Of a DNA stretch of 64,000 nucleotides, positions 33,360 through 40,781 are shown piece by piece. The notes beneath the pieces were generated by a model. That model worked only from the letters and a program-made list of their open reading frames with translations, had not been told where the DNA came from and did no database searches. Origin of the DNA: Bradyrhizobium amphicarpaeae. GTDB taxonomy: Bacteria > Pseudomonadota > Alphaproteobacteria > Rhizobiales > Xanthobacteraceae. Each line of letters opens with the position of its first letter. Position 1 is the first letter of the stretch. The DNA lies in the NCBI RefSeq assembly GCF_002266435.3, contig NZ_CP029426.2:1518001-1582000 (forward strand), in the 5' to 3' direction. Both the position numbers and the translations under genes were made by a program.

Positions 33360-33623
33360 TCAGCAATCTCCGTCCGGGCATTCCGGACAAGTGTCTCCGA
33401 TGGAATCGAGGACGTCGCGGATCTCCGCGGTCGCCTCATCCGGCGAAACACCGGCCGGCGGAACCTCGCGGGCGAGATCGATGGCGCGTGCGCGGGCGTG
33501 CGGATCGGCCCGGTCCTTCGCCCAGCCATGCTCCTCGCATTCGTGGATGGCGCCGGCCTCCTGCAGCACGCCGAGCGCCCATCCACGCAGCGTGCGGGTC
33601 CGTCTTTCTGTCGTCATCAGCAT
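33360..33623 (-). CDS. small hypothetical protein with C-terminal CPECPDGDC
   Basis: An 87-residue protein; ATG 33623 has AGGAG 8 bases upstream, which decides the start. Sequence: RTLRGWALGVLQEAGAIHEC, EEHGWAKDRADPHARARAID, then VSPDEATAEIRDVLDSIGDT and the Cys-rich end CPECPDGDC. The closing Cys pattern suggests metal binding. It is a familiar rhizobial small protein with no known function. Confidence 0.75.
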   Translation of the reverse strand: MLMTTERRTRTLRGWALGVLQEAGAIHECEEHGWAKDRADPHARARAIDLAREVPPAGVSPDEATAEIRDVLDSIGDTCPECPDGDC

Positions 33624-33710
33624 CGAGATCGCTCCTCGCCGGGACGAATCCGCGCCGCCCCCGCTCGTTCCCGGCGTTCAGCACGGGGCAGGGATTCCCA
33701 AACGGCAGGA

Positions 33711-33753
33711 CTGGGCTTGTCCACGTGTTCCGGGGGGGTCTGTGGAGAATGCG
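33711..33753. repeat. direct repeat A flanking the FAN1-like gene
   Basis: CTGGGCTTGTCC, then GTGTTCCGGG and CTGTGGAGAATGCG. The matching copy B lies at 36400-36438 in the same orientation, with a 2-base indel and a few changes. The two copies bracket the nuclease gene at 33829-35988. Confidence 0.7.
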
Positions 33754-33828
33754 AAGGATTTGGTCGTCTCGAAAGTCGAGGCGTATACTCAGGTCTCTCC
33801 GTCGCGGATCAAAACGCCGGCTTGCCCG

Positions 33829-35988
33829 CTAGGCGGCCTCGACATCCGCGGTCAAATCGTCATCGCGCTTGTGGTTGATGAGGTTCAGCAGATGCGCGGA
33901 GGCCCGCGCGTCGCACAGCGCGCGATGATGATTGGGCAGCGCAATTCCATAGATATCGCACAGCTTTCCCAAACCGTAGGATTCGTGTCCCGGGTAGCGG
34001 CGGCGCATCCCGGCGCACGTACAGAGTTTCGGAAACCGGAAGCGACGCTCCAGCCGCTTGTACTCGTAGGCGATGAAACCATAATCGAAGTTGACGTTAT
34101 GGGCGACGAAGATGCCGTCAGCCATGAAATCGAGGAAGCTCTCGCTCACTTCGGCAAACACGGGGGCGTCCCGCACCATCTCGTTCGTGATCCCTGTCAG
34201 CTGGGTGATCTTCCAGGGGATGGGGCGTTGTGGATTGATCAGGCTGTGCCACTCGTCGACCACCTGATGATTGCGGACCTTGACCGCGCCGATTTCGGTG
34301 ATGCGGTCACCGTTCGAGAACGAGCCAGTGGTCTCGATATCCACGACGACGTAGTCCTGGTCCGGATCGAAGCGATAGTCGACACGGCCGATCTCGGCCG
34401 TGATGCCGGCGGCGCCGAGCTGGTGAAGGCGGGTCAATTGATTGCGTCGAATGACGTCGCCCGCAGCCTTGATCTCCATGAACGAGACGCGTCCGTCGCG
34501 GACGACCATCAGGTCGGGAAAGCCGTCGCGCATGCCGCGGAAATCCTCGCACATGGCGCGGATGATCCGCGCGAGGCCCGGGGGATTTGCGCCCTGCAGC
34601 AACGCGCGCAAGGCCTCGATCTGAAAATGGTCCCAGGCAAAGATGCCATTGGGGCGTCCCCACCGGGCCGCAACGGTCCGCAGGATCATGGGCAGCGCCG
34701 TCCCGGCTTCGATCGCGCCGATTTTTTTCGCGATCGAGGCCGCAAACAACCGGCTGAAGCTGCGATCTCTCAGGCAATGCGGCACCCAATCGAAGCCGCT
34801 CGGCAATTGCGTGCTCTCGAACAACTCATCCCAGAACAGCAGGCCGAACAGGGTGTGCCACAGCATGTTCTCCGTGTGAAAGACCGTCGCGCCGTCGCGC
34901 CGCAGCACGCCCGCCACGCCTGCCTCGGGATTGCCGCGATGCGTGTCGTCCACCGTGATCGTCCGCCCGGACCGCAAGAGTTCGGTGTAGAGACCAGTCC
35001 GTCGCCCGCCAAACTTTCGGGCGTAGAAGTCGGTCGCGAAAAGATGCTCGCCATCGCTCAAAGGCTGGTCGATCATCCGTTGCAGCAAGGCCTCGGCTCC
35101 GGGGCGATCGCCATCGTTGTAGAGCAGACGCACCAGGCGTTCATTGCAGTCGGCCGATGCGCCGGCGCGATAGAGCTGCCGGGCGAAATCGTGATCGCCG
35201 GCCTTTTCGAAGAACACTCCCGCCTGGTGCGCCGCCCGGCTGCGCAGTTCCTCGGCGTATTCGGAGCCGCAGGCGGGGCCAGCGAGGATGTCGACGGCAG
35301 CCTGTCTGCAAACGGCGTCCGATTTGACGTCGAGGCGGTCGAGGATCTGGCTGTAGTGGAATGAAGCCAGGGCTTCATCTCCGTCGGAGAACCGCGCGCT
35401 GAAGGCCGTCTCCTGGTTGGTGCGCAGAACGCCCAAATCGCGCAACGCAAAACTCTTCAGGTCGGTCTCGGTCTTGCCGAAATAGAGATAGAGGAGGAAC
35501 TCGATCGGCCTCGTGCCGTCGAGCGCGATGAACTTGTGCGCGCCGCAGTGCTGCGCGGCGACGGCGAAAGGGATCTGTTCGAGATAATAGTCGACGAACT
35601 TCGGCTTCGACCAGGATTTCCGGACATCGCCCCGTCCAGCGGCCTGTGCACCCGTGACCAGTACGTCTCTTGGAAGACAGGCCACGAACGCAGCATAGTC
35701 GCCTTCGCCGAGCGCGCGGGCGTAACTGGCCGCCATCAGTTCGGCCGCCGCGCGTCCGACGTCGGCAATCTCGGGATAGCTGAACAGAGACCGGTTGAAG
35801 ATCGCGCCGCGCCGATTGACCATCCGGATCAGCAGGCACCGCGCATCCCGCGATAGGCCCTCGAAGCGCGCGATAAAGGCGCGATGTTCCTCGCCGAGGA
35901 CCGAACCATAGGTCTTCTGAACGAACGCCAGCATCTCGACGAAATGATCGAGGTAGTAGTAGGCGGGCAGGATCGGTGGCTTGGCCAA
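33829..35988 (-). CDS. FAN1-like VRR-NUC nuclease fused to a DnaQ-like 3'-5' exonuclease
   Basis: A 719-residue protein from TTG 35988 (an in-frame stop lies 12 codons upstream and no ATG intervenes; AAGG is 5 bases before). The N-terminal part, residues 10-530, resembles bacterial FAN1: AYYYLDHFVEMLAFVQKTYG, CLLIRMVNRRGAIFNRSLFS, a TPR-like middle (LYRAGASADCNERLVRLLY), then the VRR-NUC site GFPDLMVV with Asp492, FMEIKAAGD with Glu505 and Lys507, and a conserved Gln in RRNQLTRLHQL. FAN1 acts on cross-linked and flap DNA. The C-terminal part, from about 545, is a DEDDh exonuclease: VVVDIETTGSFSNGDR (Asp550, Glu552), AHNVNFDYGF, HRALCDARASAH. This joins endonuclease and exonuclease in one chain. 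It is on the minus strand, alone, between two similar direct repeats. Confidence 0.88.
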   Translation of the reverse strand: MAKPPILPAYYYLDHFVEMLAFVQKTYGSVLGEEHRAFIARFEGLSRDARCLLIRMVNRRGAIFNRSLFSYPEIADVGRAAAELMAASYARALGEGDYAAFVACLPRDVLVTGAQAAGRGDVRKSWSKPKFVDYYLEQIPFAVAAQHCGAHKFIALDGTRPIEFLLYLYFGKTETDLKSFALRDLGVLRTNQETAFSARFSDGDEALASFHYSQILDRLDVKSDAVCRQAAVDILAGPACGSEYAEELRSRAAHQAGVFFEKAGDHDFARQLYRAGASADCNERLVRLLYNDGDRPGAEALLQRMIDQPLSDGEHLFATDFYARKFGGRRTGLYTELLRSGRTITVDDTHRGNPEAGVAGVLRRDGATVFHTENMLWHTLFGLLFWDELFESTQLPSGFDWVPHCLRDRSFSRLFAASIAKKIGAIEAGTALPMILRTVAARWGRPNGIFAWDHFQIEALRALLQGANPPGLARIIRAMCEDFRGMRDGFPDLMVVRDGRVSFMEIKAAGDVIRRNQLTRLHQLGAAGITAEIGRVDYRFDPDQDYVVVDIETTGSFSNGDRITEIGAVKVRNHQVVDEWHSLINPQRPIPWKITQLTGITNEMVRDAPVFAEVSESFLDFMADGIFVAHNVNFDYGFIAYEYKRLERRFRFPKLCTCAGMRRRYPGHESYGLGKLCDIYGIALPNHHRALCDARASAHLLNLINHKRDDDLTADVEAA

Positions 35989-36097
35989 GTGGACCTTGTC
36001 GGGGGAGGGGATTCGGGCGTTCTATTTTTGTTCCGAGAGGAGGCGGGAAGTCAAGAGCCGTTGGCTTGCGATGTCGTCTGAGCCAAGGTCGCTCGCT

Positions 36098-36343
36098 TCA
36101 AGCGCATGCCCGACAAGTTCCACCGTTCAAACCTGCAACTAGACGGCATAGCGAAACGCTATCCATTCGCTTCCGGCGGCGGCACGAGCTTGGCGACATC
36201 CGTTCCAGCTTCTTGGTGCAGTGGATCAAAGCCGCGAGTAACTCGTCGTCGATTTCGGTGCGGCCTTCGTACTCCGCCAGATTGCGCTCGTTGTGGGCCC
36301 TGATGAAAATCTGGATGTCCGCCTTGTCGGTTCTCGCCTTCCG
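36098..36343 (-). pseudogene. remnant of a small protein gene, start lost and frameshifted
   Basis: An open minus-strand frame of 81 codons after a TGA, with no start codon before its well-formed part. It reads ADIQIFIRAHNERNLAEYEG, then RTEIDDELLAALIHCTKKLE, which is clearly protein-like. Further on it becomes Arg/Ser/Cys-rich, while the neighbouring frame reads DVAKLVPPPEANG and then stops at 36159. A one-base deletion near 36205 would join the two. It is probably a decayed short helical gene in the lower-GC pocket. Confidence 0.45.
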
Positions 36344-36399
36344 TCACGGTCAAAAGCGAGGAGCGGAAAATTTAGTGCACTGTCACCGTAATCCCAGGG

Positions 36400-36438
36400 C
36401 TGGGCTTGTCCGTGTTCCGGGCGCCTGTGGAGAATGCG
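36400..36438. repeat. direct repeat B flanking the FAN1-like gene
   Basis: CTGGGCTTGTCC, GTGTTCCGGG and CTGTGGAGAATGCG as in copy A (33711-33753), same orientation, 2.69 kb away. It sits beside the gene remnant and may mark an insertion boundary. Confidence 0.68.
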
Positions 36439-36519
36439 CGTGGGGGCGGGATCTTCTTTCAAGCCGCGGGCGACGATGCGGCGCATTCCGGAAATGATGC
36501 ACTCAGTCGCGCGGATGAC

Positions 36520-36888
36520 TTAGGCAGCTAACGTAAGTGGCCAAAGTAGCTTGATGCCGACCGCGATTGCAAGGAAGCATAGTACCCACATGACGATGGG
36601 GCCTGAAGCTCCTTCGAAATTGAATCCAAGGCCGCTAAACTTTATTTGGCCTTCAGTGCTTCTGAACAGTGCGATAATAATGAACGAGGCTGCGGCGGCA
36701 AAAGGGAGCCCGATAGTTGCGGGGAAATGGTGAAAAACAAGACTCCATTGCGGGTTGCCCCATTCGGTGGCGACGAAGATAACGAATAGCGCGATACTAC
36801 CTATAATTCCCACGATAGCTGAAATGTAGACAATGTTGTCTAAGTCTGCTCGCTCAATGATGGGACCATTTTCGTCACCCTCGGTCAT
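36520..36888 (-). CDS. small integral membrane protein of unknown function
   Basis: Taken from ATG 36888 (122 residues) with GGGAG 9 bases upstream. After a polar N-terminus (TEGDENGPIIERADLDN) come three membrane spans: IVYISAIVGIIGSIALFVIF, IGLPFAAAASFIIIALFRS and MWVLCFLAIAVGIKLLWPL. Its base composition is visibly poorer in GC than the surroundings, as is typical of acquired DNA. It follows a 39-residue reading frame by 17 bases and is probably co-transcribed with it. I do not recognise the family. Confidence 0.7.
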   Translation of the reverse strand: MTEGDENGPIIERADLDNIVYISAIVGIIGSIALFVIFVATEWGNPQWSLVFHHFPATIGLPFAAAASFIIIALFRSTEGQIKFSGLGFNFEGASGPIVMWVLCFLAIAVGIKLLWPLTLAA

Positions 36889-36905
36889 CCGAACCCGCTC
36901 CCTGC

Positions 36906-37025
36906 TCAAACCTTCTCAACGATGCGCGCTTGGTTTTCGCCAAACCACGCCGCGACGTCATGCTGGTTATCTCCACGGGCCAACATGCCGATCGCGATTT
37001 TTGCGTCGTGTATCGTCATTGCCAT
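36906..37025 (-). CDS. 39-residue protein with HTH-like wording
   Basis: From ATG 37025 to TGA at 36908-36906, with a perfect AGGAGG ribosome-binding site 8 bases before the start. The product reads MAMTIHDAKIAIGMLARGDN, then QHDVAAWFGENQARIVEKV. The RGDNQHDVAAWFGENQARI part resembles the helix-turn-helix of small rhizobial DNA-binding proteins that continue past this point, so this could be a truncated or a minimal regulator. It is 17 bases upstream of the membrane-protein gene. Confidence 0.6.
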   Translation of the reverse strand: MAMTIHDAKIAIGMLARGDNQHDVAAWFGENQARIVEKV

Positions 37026-37074
37026 GAACCATCCCTCCTAATTATTCAGTGATCCGAAAACGTCGCCATTACGT

Positions 37075-37139
37075 GCCAGTGCACTTGATTCACGCGCCTT
37101 CGCGCCTCCTAATGTGGCTGAGCCATTGAGTGCACTGGC
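37075..37139. repeat. inverted repeat GCCAGTGCACT / AGTGCACTGGC
   Basis: An 11-base perfect inverted repeat at 37075-37085 and 37129-37139 with a 43-base spacer. The word GTGCACTGTCACCG also occurs at 36376. These may be pieces of one old repeat in the low-GC pocket. Confidence 0.45.
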
Positions 37140-37159
37140 ACCGCAATCAGCTTGACCGG

Positions 37160-37897
37160 TCACGCACCAGGCACTCCTTGAGCCACATCGATCACGTGGC
37201 GGTCCGACCCGACGGTGATCACCACCGTATAGGTCTTTTGCGCACCGCCCTGATCAGTGGGCGGCGCGAGGTGCAGTTGGCCTCCGTACCATTCGCCGGG
37301 CAGGAGTGTATTGTCCTTGATCACCGCTTGCTCGAGCACAGCCATGTTGCGTTGACCTGCTTCGATCGTCGTAGAGATCATCGCGTCATTTTGTGCGGCT
37401 GCGTTGCCTTGCGCGATCGCAGCTGCTGTCGGGCTGTAGAATGAGCCGGTGCGGCCGCTTGGGGTCGTATAGGTGCCATATCCAGCTCGCGATGCGCTGT
37501 AAGCGTTGGCGCCGGCCGCGACCCCTGTCAGAAGTGCAGCTGCGACCTGCCGGTTCTTCTCCTCTTGAACAAGCATCTCATACGTCACGATCTTCATGTC
37601 GAAGTCGGACCCCGCGGCATGTTGGACGGCTTCAACTTGCCCAACTCGAAACTCGACCGGCTGGCGGCCGAGATTGTTGATACCGACCACGAACACCGGC
37701 CGGCCGTTCGCTTGAAGCTGTCGGGACGCCGGCCGAACGAGGACCAGAGAATTCTTTTGGCGAGAGACGAGAGCAGGTTGCCCATCCCTCATGAGAGCTT
37801 GTTGCTGAGGATTGGAAGCCTTGAACGAGACCGTTTCGCCAGCCGTCGTGCAGCCGGTCAGCGCGGCGCAAGCGGCCGCCAAAACTAAAATGCGCAT
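37160..37897 (-). CDS. lipoprotein of unknown function
   Basis: Taken from ATG 37897 (245 residues). A signal sequence MRILVLAAACAALTGC ends in a lipobox (LTGC), so the Cys at residue 16 should be lipidated and the protein anchored to a membrane facing the periplasm. The mature part has VFVVGINNLGRQPVEFRVGQ, MLVQEEKNRQVAAALLTGVA, a Gly/Tyr/Ser-rich part (SASRAGYGTYTTPSGRTG) and GEWYGGQLHLAPP. No enzymatic motif is seen. It stands alone between the low-GC pocket and the tRNA. Confidence 0.75.
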   Translation of the reverse strand: MRILVLAAACAALTGCTTAGETVSFKASNPQQQALMRDGQPALVSRQKNSLVLVRPASRQLQANGRPVFVVGINNLGRQPVEFRVGQVEAVQHAAGSDFDMKIVTYEMLVQEEKNRQVAAALLTGVAAGANAYSASRAGYGTYTTPSGRTGSFYSPTAAAIAQGNAAAQNDAMISTTIEAGQRNMAVLEQAVIKDNTLLPGEWYGGQLHLAPPTDQGGAQKTYTVVITVGSDRHVIDVAQGVPGA

Positions 37898-38133
37898 GCT
37901 GAAATACCCCCGTCTAAAGAGTTGATGCAAGCGCAACTACTGAGCGAGGGCAAGGGGAGTTTGCGCGCGTAGGGCCAGTGGTCCTCAAGCAAAAGGTCTA
38001 AGATGGCAGGCGATCATCGCTCGGTGGCTCGCGTCGCCAAACAGCCCGGCTTCGCCTTCGGCTTACGCCGGACACCACGCTTCGCCCTCGCTCTCCACGT
38101 GGCTGCGCCACGCGTAGCCCGCAGGGCGAAGCG

Positions 38134-38209
38134 TGGTGGGCCCGGCAGGACTCGAACCTGCAACCAGACCGTTATGAGCGGCCGGCTCTAACCATTGAGC
38201 TACAGGCCC
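38134..38209 (-). tRNA. tRNA with CAU anticodon, most likely tRNA-Ile2
   Basis: The minus strand folds as a complete cloverleaf: acceptor GGGCCTG/CGGGCCC, D-stem GCTC/GAGC, anticodon stem GGCCG/CGGTC with loop CTCATAA, T-arm GCAGG-TTCGAGT-CCTGC, discriminator A and encoded CCA. CAU occurs in initiator Met, elongator Met and Ile2 (lysidine-modified) tRNAs. The variable loop TGGTT and T-arm context are closest to the Ile2 type; elongator Met cannot be fully excluded. Being 76 bases and complete, it could serve as an integration site. Confidence 0.85.
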
Positions 38210-38542
38210 CGCCGCGAGCGGCTCGCGGGAACGCGCGGCCGGCAACGGTGCGCGGTTCGTTTACAGGGATGGGGGCGGGGGTGCAATGCTGGCCCGGGCG
38301 GACGGGAACGACGACGCGGCATTGCCGATGATTTTCGAATAACCGAAATTGGCGACGAAGCCTGTATACCCCTGTTTTGCCCGACGAAGCAAAACCACCT
38401 CTTCAAGACCGGTTTATCGGGGTCGCTAACCCATTGAAATGATTGGCCCCGTCTACTGTGCATGGGGTTGTTTTTCGACTTTTGGTGTCGAGGGGGCCAA
38501 GCTGCCCCCTCCGATGTCGTACTGCTTCGTAGCCGAGCCGCG
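38210..38542. other. intergenic region upstream of the tRNA, several hairpins
   Basis: About 333 bases without a gene. It should hold the tRNA promoter. Inverted repeats are GTTTTGC-8-GCAAAAC (38374-38395), a CCCCGT/ATGGGG hairpin followed by TTGTTTTT (near 38443-38475, plus-strand sense) and the stem at 38490-38511. The wording looks like a dispersed repeat element. Confidence 0.5.
38490..38511 (-). terminator. hairpin downstream of the Bug-type binding protein gene
   Basis: GAGGGGGC and GCCCCCTC form a perfect 8-base stem with a 6-base loop, about 32 bases after the stop of the gene at 38543-39517. No T-run follows on the minus strand, so termination is only possible. Confidence 0.4.
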
Positions 38543-39517
38543 CTAATCCACCGAGACTCCGGCGAACTCCACCACCTTGCGCCACTTCTCGGTCTCGTCG
38601 GCGACCAGCTTGCCGAACTCGGCCGGTGTCATCGGCTTGGTAATGCCGCCGACTTCGGTGAGGCGCGCGACCACCTTCGGGTCCTTCAGCACTTCGCCGA
38701 CGGCCTTGTTGAGGGTCTCGATCACCTCGGGCGGCGTGCCCTTCGGCGCGGAGATGCCGTAGAAGCCGACCGATTCGAAGCCCGGCACGGTCTCGGCGAT
38801 CGCGGGCACGTCGGGCACGCTGGGCCAGCGCTTGGGCGAGGTCACGCCCAGCGCGCGGACATTGCCGCCCTTGGCCTGCTCCAGCGCGGAGGGCAGATTG
38901 TCGAAGATCAGCTGTACCTTGTTGGAGATGATGTCGGGGAAGGCGATCGCAGAGCCACGATAGGGCACGTGGATCATGTCGCACTTGGTCATCGCCTTGA
39001 ACAGCTCGGCCGACATGTGCACCGAGGTGCCGTTGCCGGACGACGCATAGGAGATTTTGCCGGGATTGGCCTTGCAATAGTCGATGAACTCCTGGACCGT
39101 CTTGGGCGGGAACGCATTGGAGACGACCAGCATGTTGGTGAGCTGCATGATGCTGGCCACCGGCGCGGTGTCGCGGATGAAGTCGAACGGCAGCTTCTTG
39201 TAGAGCGAGGTCGAGATCGCATTGTTCGGCGCGACGAACAGCAGCGTGTAGCCGTCGGGGGCTGAATTGATCGCGGCGGCGGCGGCGATGTTGCCGCCGG
39301 AGCCGGCCTTGTTCTCGACGATGAATTGCTGGCCGAGCTTGTCCGACAGCGCCTGCGCCATGATCCGGGCCACGATGTCGACGGGGCCGCCGGCGGCAAA
39401 GCCGATGAACCAGTGCACGGGGCGTTCGGGATAGGCGGCGGACGCGGGAGGCGTGACGCTGAAAAGACCTGAGAGAACTGCAAGCCCGAAAAAACCGTGA
39501 CGCAAAATTCGCAACAT
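38543..39517 (-). CDS. Bug-family (tripartite tricarboxylate transporter) substrate-binding protein
   Basis: Taken from ATG 39517 (324 residues), which has GGGAGG 4 bases upstream. A signal peptide (GFFGLAVLSGLFSVTPPASA) is followed by the Bug fold: YPERPVHWFIGFAAGGPVDI, QFIVENKAGSGGNIAAAAAI, NSAPDGYTLLFVAPNN and IHVPYRGSAIAFPDIISNKV. These proteins capture carboxylic acids in the periplasm. It stands alone without TctA/TctB genes. It is an intact paralogue of the frameshifted gene at 7718-8685. Confidence 0.9.
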   Translation of the reverse strand: MLRILRHGFFGLAVLSGLFSVTPPASAAYPERPVHWFIGFAAGGPVDIVARIMAQALSDKLGQQFIVENKAGSGGNIAAAAAINSAPDGYTLLFVAPNNAISTSLYKKLPFDFIRDTAPVASIMQLTNMLVVSNAFPPKTVQEFIDYCKANPGKISYASSGNGTSVHMSAELFKAMTKCDMIHVPYRGSAIAFPDIISNKVQLIFDNLPSALEQAKGGNVRALGVTSPKRWPSVPDVPAIAETVPGFESVGFYGISAPKGTPPEVIETLNKAVGEVLKDPKVVARLTEVGGITKPMTPAEFGKLVADETEKWRKVVEFAGVSVD

Positions 39518-39618
39518 GATGCCTCCCATTGTTCTATTGTCGTTGAGGGGCATGCTTTCACAAAATCGGGCCGCTGCCTACTTCGCCGCAAGTCGGTGTT
39601 GACGCAGGCCCGCCGGGA

Positions 39619-40599
39619 ATGACCATGAGATTCGCGACGATCTTTATCGCTGCGGTGCTGCTCGCAAGCCCCGCGCCTGCTCAAACCGGAGGCAACGCCA
39701 TTCCGACCACGACGATCAGCCATACAATCAGTCTTGGCACCGCGACGCCGGGCGGCGGCTTTCCGCTCTACGGCAACGCCTTCGCGGAGGTGATGAACGC
39801 GGCCGATCCGCAAATCGCCATCGCGCCCCGCAACACCAAGGGCAGCAACGAGAACATTCCGCTGCTGGAGAAGCGCGAGCTCGATCTCGCGCTGGTCGCG
39901 GGCGAGCCGGCCTACGAGGCCTTTGCCGGCATCGGCCGCGCGCCCGTGCGGTTGAAGATATTGACGGCGATCTATTCCAACCCTGGCATGTTCGTGGTGC
40001 GCGCGGACAGTCCCTACAGGACAATCCGCGATCTCGTGGGACAGCCGGTCGCGTTCGGCGCCAAAGGCTCGGGCCTGCCGATCCTGGCGCGCTACGTGCT
40101 CGATGGTCTCGGCCTGAAGCAGGACGAAGACTTCAAGGCGGTCTATCTCGACCGCGCCGGCGACGGCCCCGCGATGGTCGAGGACGGCCGCGTTACCGCA
40201 CTGTGGGGCGCCGGCATAGGCTGGCCCGGCTTTGCCGCGGTCGCATCGAGCGCGTCAGGTGCGCGCTTCATCGCGCCCAGCGTGGAGGAGATGACGCGCA
40301 TCCGCGCCAGGCATGCGTTCCTGAAGCCGCTGCTGGTGCCGGCGAACAGCTATCCGAAGCAGGACGCGCCGATCGCCTCGCTCGGCTCCTGGAGCTTTGT
40401 CCTCACGCGCGAGGATCTGCCTGACGATGTCGCCTATCGCCTGGCCAAGACGCTGCACGGCGTCGAAGCGGTTTTTTGCAAGAAGCTCGCCCAGGCCTGC
40501 GAGACCACGGCGTCGAACACGGTCGCGGCCGCGCCGAGGCCGGAACTGATCCATCCCGGCGTGATGAAATATTTTCGCGAGATCGGGGTGGTGAAATAG
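39619..40599 (+). CDS. TAXI-family TRAP transporter solute-binding protein
   Basis: A 326-residue protein starting MTMRFATIFIAAVLLASPAP with a signal peptide. TAXI-type wording follows: ISLGTATPGGGFPLYGNAFA, IAPRNTKGSNENIPLLEKRE, LDLALVAGEPAYEAFAGIGR and a later GVMKYFREIG. Members bind organic acids or amino acids for TRAP membrane proteins. No TRAP permease adjoins it. It diverges from the Bug-type gene, so the 101 bases between hold both promoters. Confidence 0.85.
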   Translation: MTMRFATIFIAAVLLASPAPAQTGGNAIPTTTISHTISLGTATPGGGFPLYGNAFAEVMNAADPQIAIAPRNTKGSNENIPLLEKRELDLALVAGEPAYEAFAGIGRAPVRLKILTAIYSNPGMFVVRADSPYRTIRDLVGQPVAFGAKGSGLPILARYVLDGLGLKQDEDFKAVYLDRAGDGPAMVEDGRVTALWGAGIGWPGFAAVASSASGARFIAPSVEEMTRIRARHAFLKPLLVPANSYPKQDAPIASLGSWSFVLTREDLPDDVAYRLAKTLHGVEAVFCKKLAQACETTASNTVAAAPRPELIHPGVMKYFREIGVVK

Positions 40600-40613
40600 C
40601 GAGCGCGCTTTTT

Positions 40614-40757
40614 CCTTCTCCCCTTGTGGGAGAAGGTGGCGCGAAGCGCCGGATGAGGGGTTCTCTCCGCGCGTACAAATTGAGAGTTCGACTCGCGGAG
40701 AGAACCCCTCACCCGGCTGCGCTTCGCACAGCCACCCTCTCCCACAAGGGGCGAGGG
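40614..40757. repeat. large imperfect inverted repeat, palindromic interspersed element
   Basis: Left arm CCTTCTCCCCTTGTGGGAGA ... GGGGTTCTCTCCGCG (40614-40672) pairs with right arm CGCGGAGAGAACCCCTC ... CTCTCCCACAAGGGGCGAGG (40694-40757). Each arm contains its own smaller hairpin. It lies between convergent genes and probably acts as a terminator for both. Confidence 0.78.
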
Positions 40758-40781
40758 TGCACCGTCATCGCGGCTATATCA

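Larger units (their letters stand above)
35989..36519. other. gene-poor stretch upstream of the FAN1-like gene
   Basis: About 530 bases without an intact gene. It contains the probable promoter of the nuclease gene, a reading-frame remnant at 36098-36343 and repeat B at 36400-36438. The plus-strand frame at 35976-36497 has no coding character. Confidence 0.45.

Noticed and set aside
35976..36497. A plus-strand 173-codon frame
   Set aside because: Its composition is Arg/Ser-rich noise, and the protein-like reading in the same place is on the minus strand as a decayed gene.
38134..38209. Calling the CAU tRNA elongator Met
   Set aside because: The T-arm and variable loop fit Ile2 better, though Met cannot be wholly excluded.
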